Shown here piece after piece: positions 36,884 through 51,055 of a DNA stretch of 64,000 bases (positions are counted from its first letter, which is position 1; each line of letters starts with the position of its first letter). The position numbers were made by a program, and so were the translations under genes. The stretch spans positions 124,001 to 188,000 of the forward strand of contig JBLDXI010000001.1 of assembly GCA_047495785.1 (NCBI GenBank), read 5' to 3'. The notes under the pieces are model-generated. The model worked only from the letters and a program-made list of their open reading frames with translations. It made no database searches and was not told the DNA's origin. This stretch comes from Lepidodermella squamata. Taxonomy: Eukaryota > Gastrotricha.

Positions 36884-38029
36884 TTAATTTTTATAAATAT
36901 TCGGATTTATATAAGATTCGATTGGGTAGAAGCCAGACGGGTGATGGCGCTTCTGCGACCAAAATAGCTTGAAACCGGCGACGTCGCGCAATCGCCGATA
37001 AGTTTCGATTGCGTCGACGTAGAATTTCGCGTCCGACTCAGCGCCGAGCGGCAAATGCCACTCCATGACCAGACTAGCGACTCGTTTAGCCAGGAAACCG
37101 CTGTCGATCGCCTGGCGAAGTGCCTCGACTTCCGCCCCTTCAGTGTCCACTTTCAACAGAGAAATCACTCGCTAGGAAAACGAATGAACAAAATAGAGTA
37201 AAAAACCGCGTGAAACAAATTAGGATACCTCATCATCATGCCCGAGAAATTCGCTGATTCCAGGTAGATTTTTCATCGTCCAGTAAGCATTTTGATTTTT
37301 ATAAATTGAGCTGTCATGGCCCTTGCGGACCTCATTGGCACCAGCAAGTCCAAATGGGAAAAACCGAACTCCTGATTCGCGCTTCGTAGCGTTTAATGGC
37401 AGACTGTGAGATATTAATTAAGATAGGAGCGAAATTGACAGGATAGTTTTACCTTGGATCGAATGAGTAGACCGAGCAGCCATTCTAATAACCAAATAAG
37501 CCATCAGTGTCATGAATCTAAAGCAAAATTACCTCAGCCATTTTATCATCAAACGACCAGTCATCGGCTATTCTGAAATTAATGGGACATTTATTTTCTA
37601 GAGGGAAAGCTATTTGAGGAGGATATCGAACCCGAATGAATAAACCAAACATTCGTTGGGAGTATTTTTCAATTTGTAAGGCTCGTCCTCGCATAGCCGA
37701 TACATTTCCTGGCCGAAGAACCACATTTCATCACCGCCAACAGTCTTGATCAACTGGCAGGCGGTGTTAGGCTCCCGCGACATGGCTAACATCGCTGATT
37801 GATAGATATCGCTTTTAATCAACTGCGGGACATTTGCCGCCGATTCGCGACCGTCTTTCATCGCCGCAGCTCGGTATAATTTCCAAGCATTTTCAGCATG
37901 TCGAGCGTAAACCTCCTCGTTACTGTAAAAATTGAATACGTCCAACGTATCATCAGCTACTTCGCCGCGGTAGTTGATGATTCTGTCGCCGGATAGCACC
38001 AGGTAACGAGTCGAACGAGTCCAGGGGAA
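36884..38029 (-). pseudogene. 5'-truncated METTL24/FkbM-like methyltransferase
   Basis: Five exons remain on the minus strand: 38029-37632, 37572-37533, 37484-37453, 37403-37229, 37171-36884. They give an open 310-residue C-terminal piece. Features match the METTL24-like branch of the FkbM methyltransferase superfamily: CLVYSFGIADDWSFDDKMA followed by GCSVYSFDPS (SAM-binding region), KNLPGISEFLGHDDE, then LLKVDTEGAEVEAL and VMEWHLPL. Family members usually begin with an N-terminal membrane anchor, which is absent. The sequence meets the duplication edge at 38027/38028, and the bases just inside block D' supply an AG that looks like a 3' splice site (GGCGTTGCAG). No exon encoding the missing start was found in D' on this strand. 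It is probably non-functional in this arrangement, or an artefact whose true 5' end lies elsewhere. Confidence 0.75.
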
Positions 38030-41000
38030 CTGCAACGCCAATCGACAAATCAGTCTTTCAATACATCAGCTTTTTGTAAGACTGGTAGCTATATCACAAA
38101 TCACCTATTTTAACTTTGACTTAACAACAGGGTTGTCGTTTGGCAGAGCGATGCTCGCGTAAAATGGGTGCTGGCGTGGCGGACGCCTGCCATTCAGCTG
38201 TTGTACATGCCGCAGGGCCTCCCGACGCCGGCGATAGATCAGCAAGAAGTCGACCCGACTAACGCCACCCTGGGCCCGTCAGTTTCACCCCCGGCCGAAA
38301 CTCTGAATCTATTCTCAAAACTGCTCGGAATCGAGAACTGTCTCGTTCAAAGTCAACCAGCCCCCGGCGCTAGTTTAGGCACCACGGTTCGGCCGACCCG
38401 TTTGTCAGCGGTCATCGACGCTAGCGATGCGAATGGCGTATCGCCGTTTACCATGACCGTGACCAAATCGGCCGTTTCGATGCCAGGCGAACGCGTTACC
38501 GTTACGATCACGGGCCCGGCTAACATGAGTATGGACAACGTTGTGCTGGCGACAGCTGTCATCGTAGCCCGGCGCAACGTGCCGCCGTATTTGAAGGGCG
38601 TCGAGGGTAGCTGGGTGCCGAGCGATGCCAGTGAGACGGTCCTGTGCAATGGCTACGTCGCAGTCCGGACGAAGCGCACGTCGACGCGAACCAGTCCGCC
38701 GTCGTTCAGCGCTACCTGGCTCGCGCCGGCAATCGTGCGGGAGAAGATTTTCATCGTCAGTGCGGTTGTGGCATCAGGCTCAGCGGTTTATAAGCTGTCG
38801 CCGGCGGCCGTCATTGGACCAAGCGCCGCCGTGTCGACACAATCGCTCATCGGCGACAGCTTGAACAGCTTCTTGGGCAGCCTGCGATCGATTTGCTCGC
38901 CCGACTCGACGCCACTTTCGCCAACTTCATCACCCGCTGACTGGCCGCCGCCGACTGGCACGACCAACCTGCCGTTCACAATCGAAGCCGTTCCGTCATT
39001 CGTTCGGAATGACATTGTATCTGGCAGCAAGATGGCCTCTGTTTTCAACAGTAAGTATTTTAATAACTATTGTAGGTAGAGTGTCATTTGCGTAGTCAAG
39101 TCGGCTATAAAACGTAATTTCCGAATTTCCTAGAAAAATCGGAAACCTTCTATATTTGGGGTGAAATAGCGATTTTAATCGCTCATTTCGCTGTACACGG
39201 GAAAAAACCCATGAATTCATCGACCTGCCACATGAATTAAGTGTCGTCCCATGAATTCAATTACTTTTTTATCAATATTTTCATGCACATGAATTGTTTA
39301 TTGAAACATTTAAAATAACTTAATCCATGCTGGTGAATTCAGAGCTCCAACAATTAATTAGTTTTTATATCGTTAATTAGGCAAAAAAAGTTGTGCATAT
39401 GCAAATGAGCTGTGAGGATGATGAGGATGAAACCTAGGACTCCAGGTATTCATTACTCATTGGCCGAGACAGGCACTTGGATCCTGGATGCCAATGGAAT
39501 GCCTTGGATGTCCCGAGGGTTCCTTTTTAGGCATTGGCAAATCATGATCGGCATTGCCGGTTATAAGTAATGTTGTAATGTAAGTAATGTATAACAATAT
39601 TTAATTTTAAGAAAATAAAAAATCATAATATATATTAATAAAATAAATCGCAATTGAATTCATGGGCATCGATTTTAAAAGATAAAAAACCCATTAATTA
39701 ATTGTTTTTCGAAACATCCATGAATTAGGGTACCCCCAGGCCATGAATTCATGGAAGTTAGAAACTAATAATAAGCCAAAATTGCCACATGAATTCATGG
39801 GTTTTTTTTTCCCGTGTAGCTTTAACCACTTTTCCGTGGAATTCCGCTGCCGTCTTTGAAGATGGTTCCATCATCCTTCACAGTTTTCGAATTCTTTTTA
39901 TCAGATTGCCAAGAGCTTTGCTTTCCATTTCACTTATTTTACGGACCTTATAAGGCCTGACCAAACTATCAAAATTTGAGAAAAATATATTAGTGTATTT
40001 CATATGAATTTTCTTAAATAAATTTGCTCTTTTTCGTACTGATAATAACCTTTGTCTTGACGTATTTTTTCAGTTTCGGTGGTTGGCAATGGGCGAGGCG
40101 ATAATTTTCGGTTTTTGTTCATTCAATGCCGCCCGCCGGATTCACCTGTGACGGTGACCACCGCGCAGCCTAATCGTCAGCGCACGGTAACAGGCCGGCG
40201 CGCCAACAACAACATCGCATTCCAGCGCGCCACACCGCCAAGCTTCTATCGACGCCGGCAGGTGCGGTCTCAGAGCATCGGCTACTGGCGCTCAGCCGAC
40301 CAGCCATCGATGCGCCTGCGTTCTGGGCCTTGCATCGACTCGGCACTGCTGACCGACGAGGGCGGCTCGGGCATGCATTCAGCCGCGTTTCAACTCCATC
40401 TACTGCCGACGACTCAAGGCGATCTCGTTTGCAGGTGAGCTATACTTTTCATACTTTGTCTACATAAGTTTTCCGCCGCTAACTTGAGTTGACGTGAATA
40501 TCACGCTTCTCGCAATGCGTAATTGGCTTGGAATTAATATCGAGTTGATTAGCCGGAAGCTGTATCGAAGAGCTCGATTTCTTGAAGGCCAAGCCTCTTC
40601 AGCGCAGAAGAAAACATGATGTTTACTTTTTAGCTTTGTTTTCTTTGTTTGTGTATTTTGAATGTGCCGTAAGTACCTATATTTTCCGACAAAGCGCAAT
40701 GCAATTAGACGCTAAGCAGGCCGATGTGAGGATCAATGCTTTTTACACTCGACAAAGTTTTTTGCTCTCGAAACGCCCATCTAACTTAGCGTTGGCCATT
40801 TGGCCGGTCGCGGCGTTCAATGACCGGCCTTCTCACGCCCTTTCAGCGATGCGCTTTTGTACGACGCGTGCTACACTTAATTGAAGATACATGGCCGGTA
40901 TCTAGCCACAAGTAATCGTCGCGTTAGCCCGCGCCGAAGCGAATGCCCGATTACTACTACTACTAAGTTTATATCATCAGCTTCGCGAAAATGTTGACGT

Positions 41001-44000
41001 TAAGCTCAGCCATTCCAATTAAATGCGGCTCGCCAACTGTTAGGCCGCAACATCCCGATTCGCAAACACCGCGGTTTCGCACGACGATTTGTTTTTGCAA
41101 CCGAAGCAACAACGATAATTCGACGCGCCACCGTGCGAGATGAGGCGCTTCAGCCAAAAACTCGCGTATATTGAATTCACACACTACCTGCACGCTATTA
41201 GGCTTTTCGCAAGCAGCAGCGAATAATCTATCAATCGAATTACGTATAGGCAATTTTTTAGATTTTGAACAAGAACGCACGCCGCTTAGCACGGCGTTAT
41301 TAAGGCATGATTGCCGCCGCGACGCGTTGTCTCGATTATCGAAGCCTCGCTCATGCACGAACAACGTTATTTACACCTGCGCGCTCTGTTTTTCGCTAGC
41401 TAATTGCCACCCCGCATGCTGCAACATGTGACTAAATAGCTATTAACTTTTTGAAAATGTCATTTTTCTGTTTACTTTTCTTCTGCTGAAAAAAGTCTTT
41501 TACTATGATTACATGTTATTGTTATTTCCCGTCAGATTTTTTCCTCCGTGTTTGTTTTTCGCCATGCCCACTATTAAGATTAAGTAGATAAAAAGTCGCA
41601 TTGTTACATTGTATAAATAACAATTTTGTTTATATTTGCGTCAGTCTGAGGTCTCGTGGGCTCACCTTAATAGATTTTTCTGAGCTCTATAACAAACGCG
41701 CGCCTGTATACGAGAACAGGAAAAGCAACGTGTGAAGCAGTATTTTGACACTCGATTCATAATGTCACGCGCCCGCATGCCACAACCCAACTCCCTAGCG
41801 ATTAGCTATTTTGGCGTTTCAATGGGCGATGCAATTATATTTACCTTTCCGAGTGTAAATATACCCCATTTAAACGTAAACAGCAAGATTTTTGTTGCAA
41901 TATTTTGTGCAGAAAATTAGCTCTTTATTTATCGCGCTGGTGACGAAGTATTTTCGAGAGATAAGCACCTATAAGTTTTTCAAAAGACACCACAATGTTT
42001 TCGCACTTTTTTCAACCCGCGGGCGTAGGCGGGGGTTCGCTGGACCGGCGCCCAACGCGCTGTCCTTATTCACCGGAATCGAATTGCCAGCGATGGTGCG
42101 AGCTTAGACTTTTGTTGTGTTTAAGTTAGCGCCTTCGCCAAATCGACGGCAAACACACGGGTATCCGACAATAAATAACGAAGACGCACGCTCGAGCGAC
42201 TCATGAATTATGCACCGGGCGGGCGCTCGCGGGCCGGCCAGCTCGGCTAAATGGGAAACGGGGCCTTTTCTAAGCCGGCCTAGCCTAGTTTTATTGCGCG
42301 ACAAAGGCGCGCGCCGGGCGGCTGCCGTGTTATTTTAAAGACAAGAAAATGCAATATCGCGCATTTAATGAATATTCATGCCCGGGCGAGAGCTTAATTT
42401 TTAACCATCCAACCTAACCGGCCAGGCCGCTTTCGCCCCGTCGCAGCGCGAGGCCGATCAATTTTTACGGCACGGCCTTCGGGTTTTGTTTTTCTTCGTT
42501 TACTTCTTACTAAGTCAACTCGGCCTAAAACCTACAACAATGGTTCTTTACCTACTTTTTCCTAGATATTTTTAAGGAAGCGCAAGTCATGACGTAACAA
42601 AAATTAGTGTTTTTTGCCTTGCGAAAAAAATGCGAGACGCGTTCCTGCTTCTGAACATCCTGCTTTTTACAAAATGTTTCAGAATGATCCTCGGCAAAGA
42701 CAACGCTACCTACTGGTCGACCGAGTACGTGCTATATCGAACCGTGACGGACGATGGTGATAACAATGTAACTGTGACTCGCCCGGCCGCGTCAAGCACA
42801 GCGGCGCCCAGGGTATCCACGACAACGATGATGGCTCGAACAACCAGGCCGCCGGCTATTTCAACGACAGCCCCCGTGGCTGGCGGTCTTGACTATCTGT
42901 CGACGGTTACGCTTGATGTCGCCATGTGCCTACTACCCCAGGCAATGATAAACAGCCTGGATGCCAACATGCTAAGAGATATAATTGCGCCAAATTCAAG
43001 CAATAACCCGTACTCGATGTCGGTTAGTCCGAGCGAACTTCGCGCATCTGATCCGTACATCAAGGTGACGATCAGATCATCGGACGAATCGCGGCCTATC
43101 ACAGCTTTCTTATCTTTCATCATGTGGATATCACCGAGGACAGGCCTCATCGCCGGTAATTTCACCGAATTGTGGGACACATCATCGGCGGGCTTCTTGC
43201 AACTCGACTCGTCATCGCCTAACATGGCCGCCTTGTTGCTGACATCTGTAAATGGCGACGCTACGGTCTACTGCCTGCACAACAGGTACGGGCGCGTCAA
43301 CGGCATCGCGACTCTGACGCCCGGGCTCATGCAGGTCGATGCTCTGTACTTCACGCCGTCGGTATGGGATCGTATGATCAGGTTTTCGACAGCCAACAAT
43401 CTCACGCCAGTTCTAATGTAAGTCTTTTCATTTTTTACCTCAAAACTATGGGTGAAGATCTTGAATTAATTTTGGGCAAATAATCCAGAATTTTCGAAAA
43501 TTCGATGGAAATTCAGAATTAAAAGGGTTCTTATCGCAAAAATCGACATGTATTAGGATATCCGTGAATTCTGATTATCTTTTAATTGTTCCGAGGCAAA
43601 ATATTTTTACATTTTTGTCTTTTCCTTGACTAGGACCGCTGTGTTTGGTGACGGAAAGTTGTGGCGTTTGACACCTGCTATCCTGACAATTTCGAACCAG
43701 ACTACGGTTGCACCCACTTTGCCAACAGAGCCAAGCCCGTCCGCCACAACCCGCGGTGCAGCTACCACGGCACAGGCCTCGACTGTCACCGTGCGAAATG
43801 TCACCTCGATCGCGATGAACACCACCGCTCGACCGGGTGGGGCGTCGAGCAGCACTGCGCGCCCAGCTATCACTGCGACTGTAACCACTGCGAGGCAGGC
43901 GAGTAGCACGGGACCGGCTGCGACGACTCAGCGGCCAAGTGCTGCAACGGCGACAACAGCGGCATCGATTGTCACGATGACAACTACCCGCGCGCCGGCA

Positions 44001-47000
44001 GTCACCACGACCACGGCACGGCCAGCGACTAGTGCGGCTGCGACAACAGCGAGACCGGCTGGATCGACGACTCGGGTTCCGTTGATCTCATCGACAGCCG
44101 CACCCTCAGTTACGGCTTCAACTACCCGAGCGACGCAGCAACCTCAAACTGTTCCAGTAGGTTCGCAGAATCGAACTTCCAACGCGACAACCGCCAGCCC
44201 AGGCGTTTCTACCGCAAGACCGGTTACAACTGCTAGCCCGGGTGTTTCTACTGCAAGGCCGGTTACAGCTGCAGCGCCTTCGACAACCAGGCAGCCGGCT
44301 GTTTCTAGCGCTGCTCCGGCCGTGAGCTCGACTACCGCACGAGCGGCGTCAACCACGGCATCTCCGGCAGCGACTACGAAACAAGCGGCGGCGACTTCGG
44401 CGGCAGTTACAACGTCTGGACCGGCGGCGGCCACTACGGCACGGTCGGCTACAACGGTAAAATCAGCCGCTATCACCACGGTCGCCCAAGCAGCGGGTTC
44501 CACGGATGACGGCCTGCCTTACGCGTTCGTTCGCGATGTGGCGCTTTGTTTACTGCCGGCATCGCTTGGCGGCATTGCCAATTCATACTCGTTCGAACCT
44601 CGAACAGGCCGCAACAGCCCATTCACACTCGCCGTCCAGCCTGCTGATGGTTCTGTGGCTTATGGGGCCGATGCTAATGGTATGCAACTTTTTTATGGGG
44701 AAATTCAAGCTATTTTCATCGATATTTGTTTTAGTGACGATTTCATCTTCTGACGAAAATCTACCAATCACGGCGTACCTAATGTTCGCTGTTTGGACCA
44801 TGCCGAAAACCGCGTCGACTTGGACTCAAGTGCCGTATAACAACACACCAGCCGGCATTTTCAGCCCCGGCCAAGAGACGATTTCTTTCATCGGCAGCAA
44901 TCCTGAGTTGACGCGGGTTCGCTGCTCCAGCAACGATTTCGGAGAGGTTACCGGCTTGGCATCCTTAGCGCCCAGCCTGAAAACTGTCTCTTCACAATGG
45001 TTCGCTCCTCTCAGCTTGCCGCGTGGCGCTAGTTCTTCGGTCCAACCGACAATTTTGTGAGTAACCTAAAACAATCGCACGTGATTTGACTTAATTTTTG
45101 TTGTTTAGTGCTGGAGTTTTTGCTGATCAAAAGCTGTGGGAACTTCGCCCGGTTTTCCTCTCATTGTACCAGGTCTCCTCAACGGCTCAAGTACGATCTT
45201 CGACGGCTGCAGCTGGCAGTGGCACTACTACGACAGCGAGACCAGCCGCGCAGTCAACAGCAACGGCATCAACAACTGCCGCTTCGATAACAACGAGAAG
45301 TGCACCGCCTCGTCTCTCGACGGCAGGCCCAGTGGCTGTTTCGACCCCGAGAATTCCGGGCGTCAATCTGACTGTAATGCCATCCAGCGTTCGAACACGC
45401 CCGCCTACTACCGTTCCGACCGAGCCTACTACAACGACGAGGGCGCCGACGACGAGCTCGACCGCAGCTCCAGCTACTACAAGAGCAGCGGCTACAACAG
45501 CCCGACCAGCAGCTACGACTGCGGCGCAGACAACGGTCAGGGCGCCTGCTGTAACTACGGCTCGTGCTGTCGGCCAGGTGACCACAGTGGGCACATGGCG
45601 GCCGATAGACGGCGGCAATGTGACAGTCGCTGATACTGCCGTGCCGATTTCGTTCGACTGCCGGCGGCACAACCACGACTGCAAGCTCACTGGTGGTTAT
45701 TGCGACACCGACTCGGGCAAGTGCCGGTGTTCCAGCTATTACTCAGCTTATGATTGCCGTGTACTCAGTAAGTTGAACTTTTTTAATTCTGATGAAAATA
45801 GTCAATGCTCTTTCCAGCTGCCCTCGTTCGCGAGGACGCTGCTTGCAACGATGGCAAAGGGTGCGGAAAGGGCGAGAAAAACGGAGATTACTGTCTTGCG
45901 ACTGCCCGCGACCGAGATGGCGTGAAAGAGTTTACTCAATGCTCATGCGCCTACGGCTCTTACGGGCCTGACTGCAATCGGTCTAGAGGTATTCATTCCC
46001 GCTCATTAACTCTGATATTATAGAAGTGATCATTTGTTTTTAGTGGAACTGTCCTGCAGCGAGAGTGAAATGTCAATCGCCATCAACCCGTTCCCGTCAT
46101 TCGCTGTTTTCGAGGGGCATATTTTCCTGCTAAATCAAACCAACGATGTTATGATCGAGGACGAAGAGTGCCGTTTCAACATCTCAGACATGGCCTACAC
46201 CTTCAACATGCCTTATGAAACGCTGATAAACCGATGCGGCGGCACTAAACTTGCTGATAACGTGAGCGTTAAAAAATTTCAATTTTTTAATTTACCTCCT
46301 TAATTTATTTCAGACGTTCAATATGAGATTCATAATTCAAAATCACCCGCATTGGCTGACGGCGTACGACCAAATTCTGAGTGCAAAATGCGTGCTAACA
46401 GTCATGCAGCCTTACGAGAAGTCGATCGTCATTCAGACCAACGGCAATGTGCGGCTGTTCAGCGGCGCCAACGCACTGTCGAACTTGGCCGAGAACGTGA
46501 TTGTTGGCGAACACACGCGCATCATCCCGCGGCCGGTTCCGCAGCCCAACTTCAGCCTGCGCCGCGTCAACTTCGACCAGAACGGCGTGTGGTCGACTGC
46601 CGAGGTTCAAGGACCGGTCAAGATCGGTGACACGATTCAATTCTCAATTGAAAATTCGAACAACACGTACTACTCGCATCTACGCACCGAGGACTGCACG
46701 CTTACGATGGACAACTCGATTGAGATGAAACTCATTTCTCGCTCTTGCCCGGCTTCTAGAGCTGCCTGGACTCTTCTAAGGTTAGAATTGTTCATTAATT
46801 AGATATGCGTTGGTTCAAGAAAATTTCGATTTTTAAGGTGGGATAAGACCATGTACACGAACTCATCCGTGGCTTTCTGGCTTCGACTGCCGGCCAATGC
46901 GTTGTCAGGGTGGCCGAGACAGATCGACATCTACTGTAGGATCAAGCTGTGCCTTCATGACAGTTACGATCAGTGCGATATCGTAAGGAAAATCTTAGAA

Positions 47001-47623
47001 ATTATCAACTTGTTTTAAAAATTCCATTCCAGAACAACAACGGCTGTAAAGGAGTGACGAATTTCTTGCCGCCAACCCTGGCGCTCAAGAACTACGGCAG
47101 GAGGCGGCGTGAAGTTGCCGATGTCATCAACAGCAAGCTACACGCCGACTCGTCGTCCGAGGAGGACAAAACGCCGGTAGTTTACGCGACCGTCCACTAT
47201 TCGTTCCAGCTGGATGTCGACGAGCAGGGCAACAACCAGCAAGAGGCGAATGCGCCCACCGATGACAGCAATAGCGATTGGACACCCGGCGCCGCTGCTG
47301 CAGATCCGAGCCTGATGAGCGCAAATGCAGACGCGTTGCGGCAACAATCGGCGTCTAGTTTCGACGAGTTTGCGCATCTGTCGTCGAAATCACCAGCGAA
47401 TTCGCTGTTGCTGACCCCCGGGCTCACCAGCGATGACCTGGTGATGAGCGGCGGCAAGGGCGCGGCGCCTGTTGTCTCGCCGAGCCTCAGCCTCATCAAC
47501 CAGTGGCTGCTCATCGGCCTCATGTTCGTCGTGTTCTTGCTGATCGCCGCCGCCGGGCTCATCTTCTACCTGAGCTACAGGCTGCGGCACTCACAGGCCT
47601 ATTCGCTCTCCCATGCCGGTTAA
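38028..47623 (+). pseudogene. ZP1 second copy lacking its 5' exons
   Basis: Only the last 48 bp of exon 3 (38028-38075) and exons 4-14 are present: 38131-39050, 40074-40434, 42683-43417, 43634-44679, 44735-45056, 45109-45767, 45818-45988, 46044-46261, 46314-46780, 46838-46982, 47033-47623. The first 204 residues, including the signal sequence and most of Reeler 1, are missing, and antisense methyltransferase sequence lies directly upstream. The remaining frame has no disabling change, as expected of a very recent copy. One possible rescue is an in-frame ATG at 42630, 53 bp before exon 6, which would start with a hydrophobic stretch (MRDAFLLLNILLFTKCF). Confidence 0.85.
39196..39816. mobile_element. 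second copy of the TA-type MITE, carried by the segmental duplication
   Basis: It is identical to 9472-10092, including both flanking TA dinucleotides, in the same intron. It was copied with block D and is not a separate insertion. Confidence 0.85.
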
Positions 47624-49204
47624 AACACAGACACAAACTCGCCATCGTGTGCTGCCAGTCTCCTCAAACAAAAATTTGCTACGTTTTATCGCGCCTGTAA
47701 AAAAAAGCCTCGCAAATTCCCATATAAGAGATGTGAGAAGAAGATATTTTCTACTCTGCCAGTTGAAAAAGATGTGTACAGCTTAACCTAATACTGTAGA
47801 GTAAAAAGGTTGTGCGTAGGGCTGTTTAAGGCCGCATGCTATTATTTGTTTTTATGATGATCGAAAACGTTGTTGTGAAATTGCGGCGAAATTTCTTCTT
47901 TTGCTATTCTTCTTCTGATTGTGATATCAATTGTTCATGATAACCATGAAGTGTATAGTTTGATTTCTCTTGTTTCGTCTTTTTCGGCGATCATCATCTT
48001 CTATGTAGCACGCGCATGACACCTATCGACGCATGCCCGGCTTGTAATTCGCAATAGAATATCGCGCGCTGTTTTCTCCGCATGCGCTTTAACGCTATAT
48101 ATTTTGATGAAAGATGAAAAGTTATCATAATAATATATTACAAGAGTTTTATCAATTGTGTAAAAATATTCACAGAATTTATTTTCTATTTTTGATAAAA
48201 AAAATCTCAGCGTCTTCAGTTGTATAAACGTTTATCATTGGATTGATTGAAATTTGATTGATTTGATTTTTTATTGATCACTTTTGTGAACCTCGTAGAA
48301 ATTCGTTCAGAAGTCTTCGTAACCAAGGCGATAGCTCACTTTTCGTTAAGGACCCCCTGCCAGCCATTACTACTCGAGATTCCTCTGATTACTGATGAAT
48401 GCATTTACTCAACCTGAAACTCCAAGGCAATAATGTTACCTCAAACTCATTTTTCGTTATGGGTTGTTCCTCTTTCGATTTGTTTGTTGCGATTAGATCG
48501 TACAATTTTGATGTTCCAATTTCTCAATTTTCTTTGGCTAAAAACAATTCGCTCACCGCTCACTCAAATCAATCTTGCTATATCGTACTATCGAGAAGGA
48601 AAACAATACCTATATGAAATGTCTAATGGAAGCCAACTCGAACCGAACCGTTCATTTTTATACAAATGCGCCACAAAACTTCAATCATAATCAACTGTCA
48701 ATTGTAGCTATAAATATATTTCTTCCTTTATTATATAATTATTATTTAATAATTGAGAATGAATTCTTAAAATAAAGATACGAAAGAGTCATAGTATTTC
48801 CTGACCAGGTAATTAGGCAAGTGGAGACTAAAAAACTTAGTTAACTGGTTTTACTATTCGCAATGCGGCTTTATCAATTATGTTTTCAATTCAGTCATGT
48901 TGGTCAAGTGTCGCAGACGAAGCTGCCCATTGATGCGGTCATTCATCAAGAGCCTCAAAAGGTTAAAAATTCGATAAGGCGTCCGCATTATCACTTATAG
49001 ATTGCTTAGCAACTCAAAGCAAGGGTTTCATAAATAATTAACCGAATGCACTCAGAAAGATAACACTGTCGTAGCAGACCGTTCCTACATTGCGTTATCA
49101 GCAGAGTAGAAATCATGATAACCTACTTGTAAGCGGTGTGACAATGAGGGTCAATTCAAAGCATTAGCAATATAGCCGTCGAAACGCGAAATTCAATCGA
49201 AACA
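47624..49204. other. intergenic, duplicate of 17900-19480
   Basis: Identical to the first copy. No gene was recognised. Confidence 0.5.
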
Positions 49205-50323
49205 ATGAAATTCAATCAATCAATGATTTTATGGCTCCGAAATAAGAAGTCCCTTATTGCGAACAGTTTAGCTTACGCTGGCTTTCTTGTGGTCGGTGAT
49301 TACCTGGTATGAAGATTCAAGTATATATCATTTTCTAAGGATGTTATTTAATATAGTCGATGCAACTTGAGAAAAGATTAAAACAAGGGCAATCGCTGGA
49401 GAAATTAAAGGAATTATCCGTTAAACACAACGTTGAGCCATACCATTACATTCCAGATCCAACTCATCATCAACATGTATCAATGAGTGAAGCCTCGTCT
49501 CCAGTGGAATCTGTCGATGAAGAGATGAGTGGAACAAAACTCGCTCGCAAATTGGGCTGCGTATTCGCCTCTGGAATTCTCGTTGGCGCTTTTTTAGATC
49601 GATGGTACATTTTTCTAGGTAAGTCATTTTTGCAGATTATTTTCATAATAGTAAGCTCCCATTTAAAACGAATAAAGCTTTACACACATGTACAATGGGC
49701 TCATCGAAATTCTATTTTTATCTGTAGATGGGAAACTTAGTGCGACGAGCGGTAAAACCATAGCAATAAAAGTAAGGATTTCAACCCGATAACCATCGAT
49801 AACAATCGACCTCGTCTATTTCAAGGTACTCATAGACCAGCTGGTAGCATCGAATGTCGCCAATGCTGGATTTTTCATAACCTGCGGTCTATTCGAAGGT
49901 AATATTGTATAAACATTTCACGCTTCTCAGCTAATTATTTTTCAACTACAGGGATGACCCCAGCAGAGTGCTATGCTGAGCTTCGAGAGAAATACATGCT
50001 ATTAGTCATGAGGTAAGGATACCTGTCTGATTTGTTTTGCGCTCCATGGCCGGTTTTCTTCCAGTGACATTGTTTTCTGGGTTCCAGCTCAAACGATCAA
50101 TTTTAAATTTGTGCCGCCCAAGTATTTTTAAAGACCAAGGAATAATTATTGCTAAACACCGTTAAAAGGTATCGAGTACTGTATATCTCCGTGGCGAATG
50201 TCTTATGGAACATACTGCTATGCTATCATCGCGTAAGTACCGAGCTTTCTTTTGACATCTCATCAAAGACTTAAACTTTCTACACAGAATTATGACCTTC
50301 AAAAGTTAATATCGCGTAAATGA
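49205..50323 (+). CDS. Mpv17/PMP22-family membrane protein (copy 2)
   Basis: Duplicate of 19481-20599 at +29,724 bp with the same eight exons and the same predicted 232-residue product. It lies entirely inside the duplicated block with about 1.6 kb of its own upstream DNA, so if the duplication is real this gene should be expressed from two identical loci. Confidence 0.85.
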
Positions 50324-51055
50324 AGTCGATTGACGAGCGAATCTCGGTGAAGTCAACTACTATTATTATTATTATTATTAGGAACAGCTGATGCATATTT
50401 TCCGCTGCCATACCTGTATAATTTTCTACTCAGTGCTCGTTTATTGGTAAATAAAATAAATCGACGAAAATGGGCCGAACTGGGCCTAAGTGTAACGATG
50501 GTTATAACAATAACTAATTTATACGCTCATTTTGCTACTTTCGCTAGTTGAAGCTGAGAAATGGCTGTTCTGCGCTGCGTCTTGACATTTGGTTTAAATA
50601 TCTTCATTATATTCAAGTATACCTGAATGCATTTAATTAAAAGCGGATCCGAGTTCGCCTCAATAGCAATTTACGTAGTACTGGCTCATCGTGAGAGTGA
50701 AATAAGCTGGTAATCTTATAAGCGATATCGGCCATAAATCGCCTCAATTTATCCGTAATCTCGTAAAGATGATACGTAAGAAAAACACGCGGCTAAATCT
50801 ACATTTAGCGGATTTCGAAGTAACTTGCCGACCTGCCGTCTGTACTGGATAGTACGCTGTTTGACGCAGTTTGACGTCTGTCGCCGCGCATTTGGACAAA
50901 CAGAGCAATTTCAGCCGTGCAATCCGATCATTTTTTCATTTTAAGCTGGATTCCTAGCAAAAATCGGCAACTGCGTCATGAGACGAATAAGAAGCCGTAA
51001 GATGCCGCCAGATCACTGTTGGTTGAAATTTCGGCAATAAATAATTGGCTGATCC
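50324..51055. other. intergenic, duplicate of 20600-21331
   Basis: Identical to the first copy, including the (ATT)n microsatellite at 50357-50380. No gene was recognised. Confidence 0.5.
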
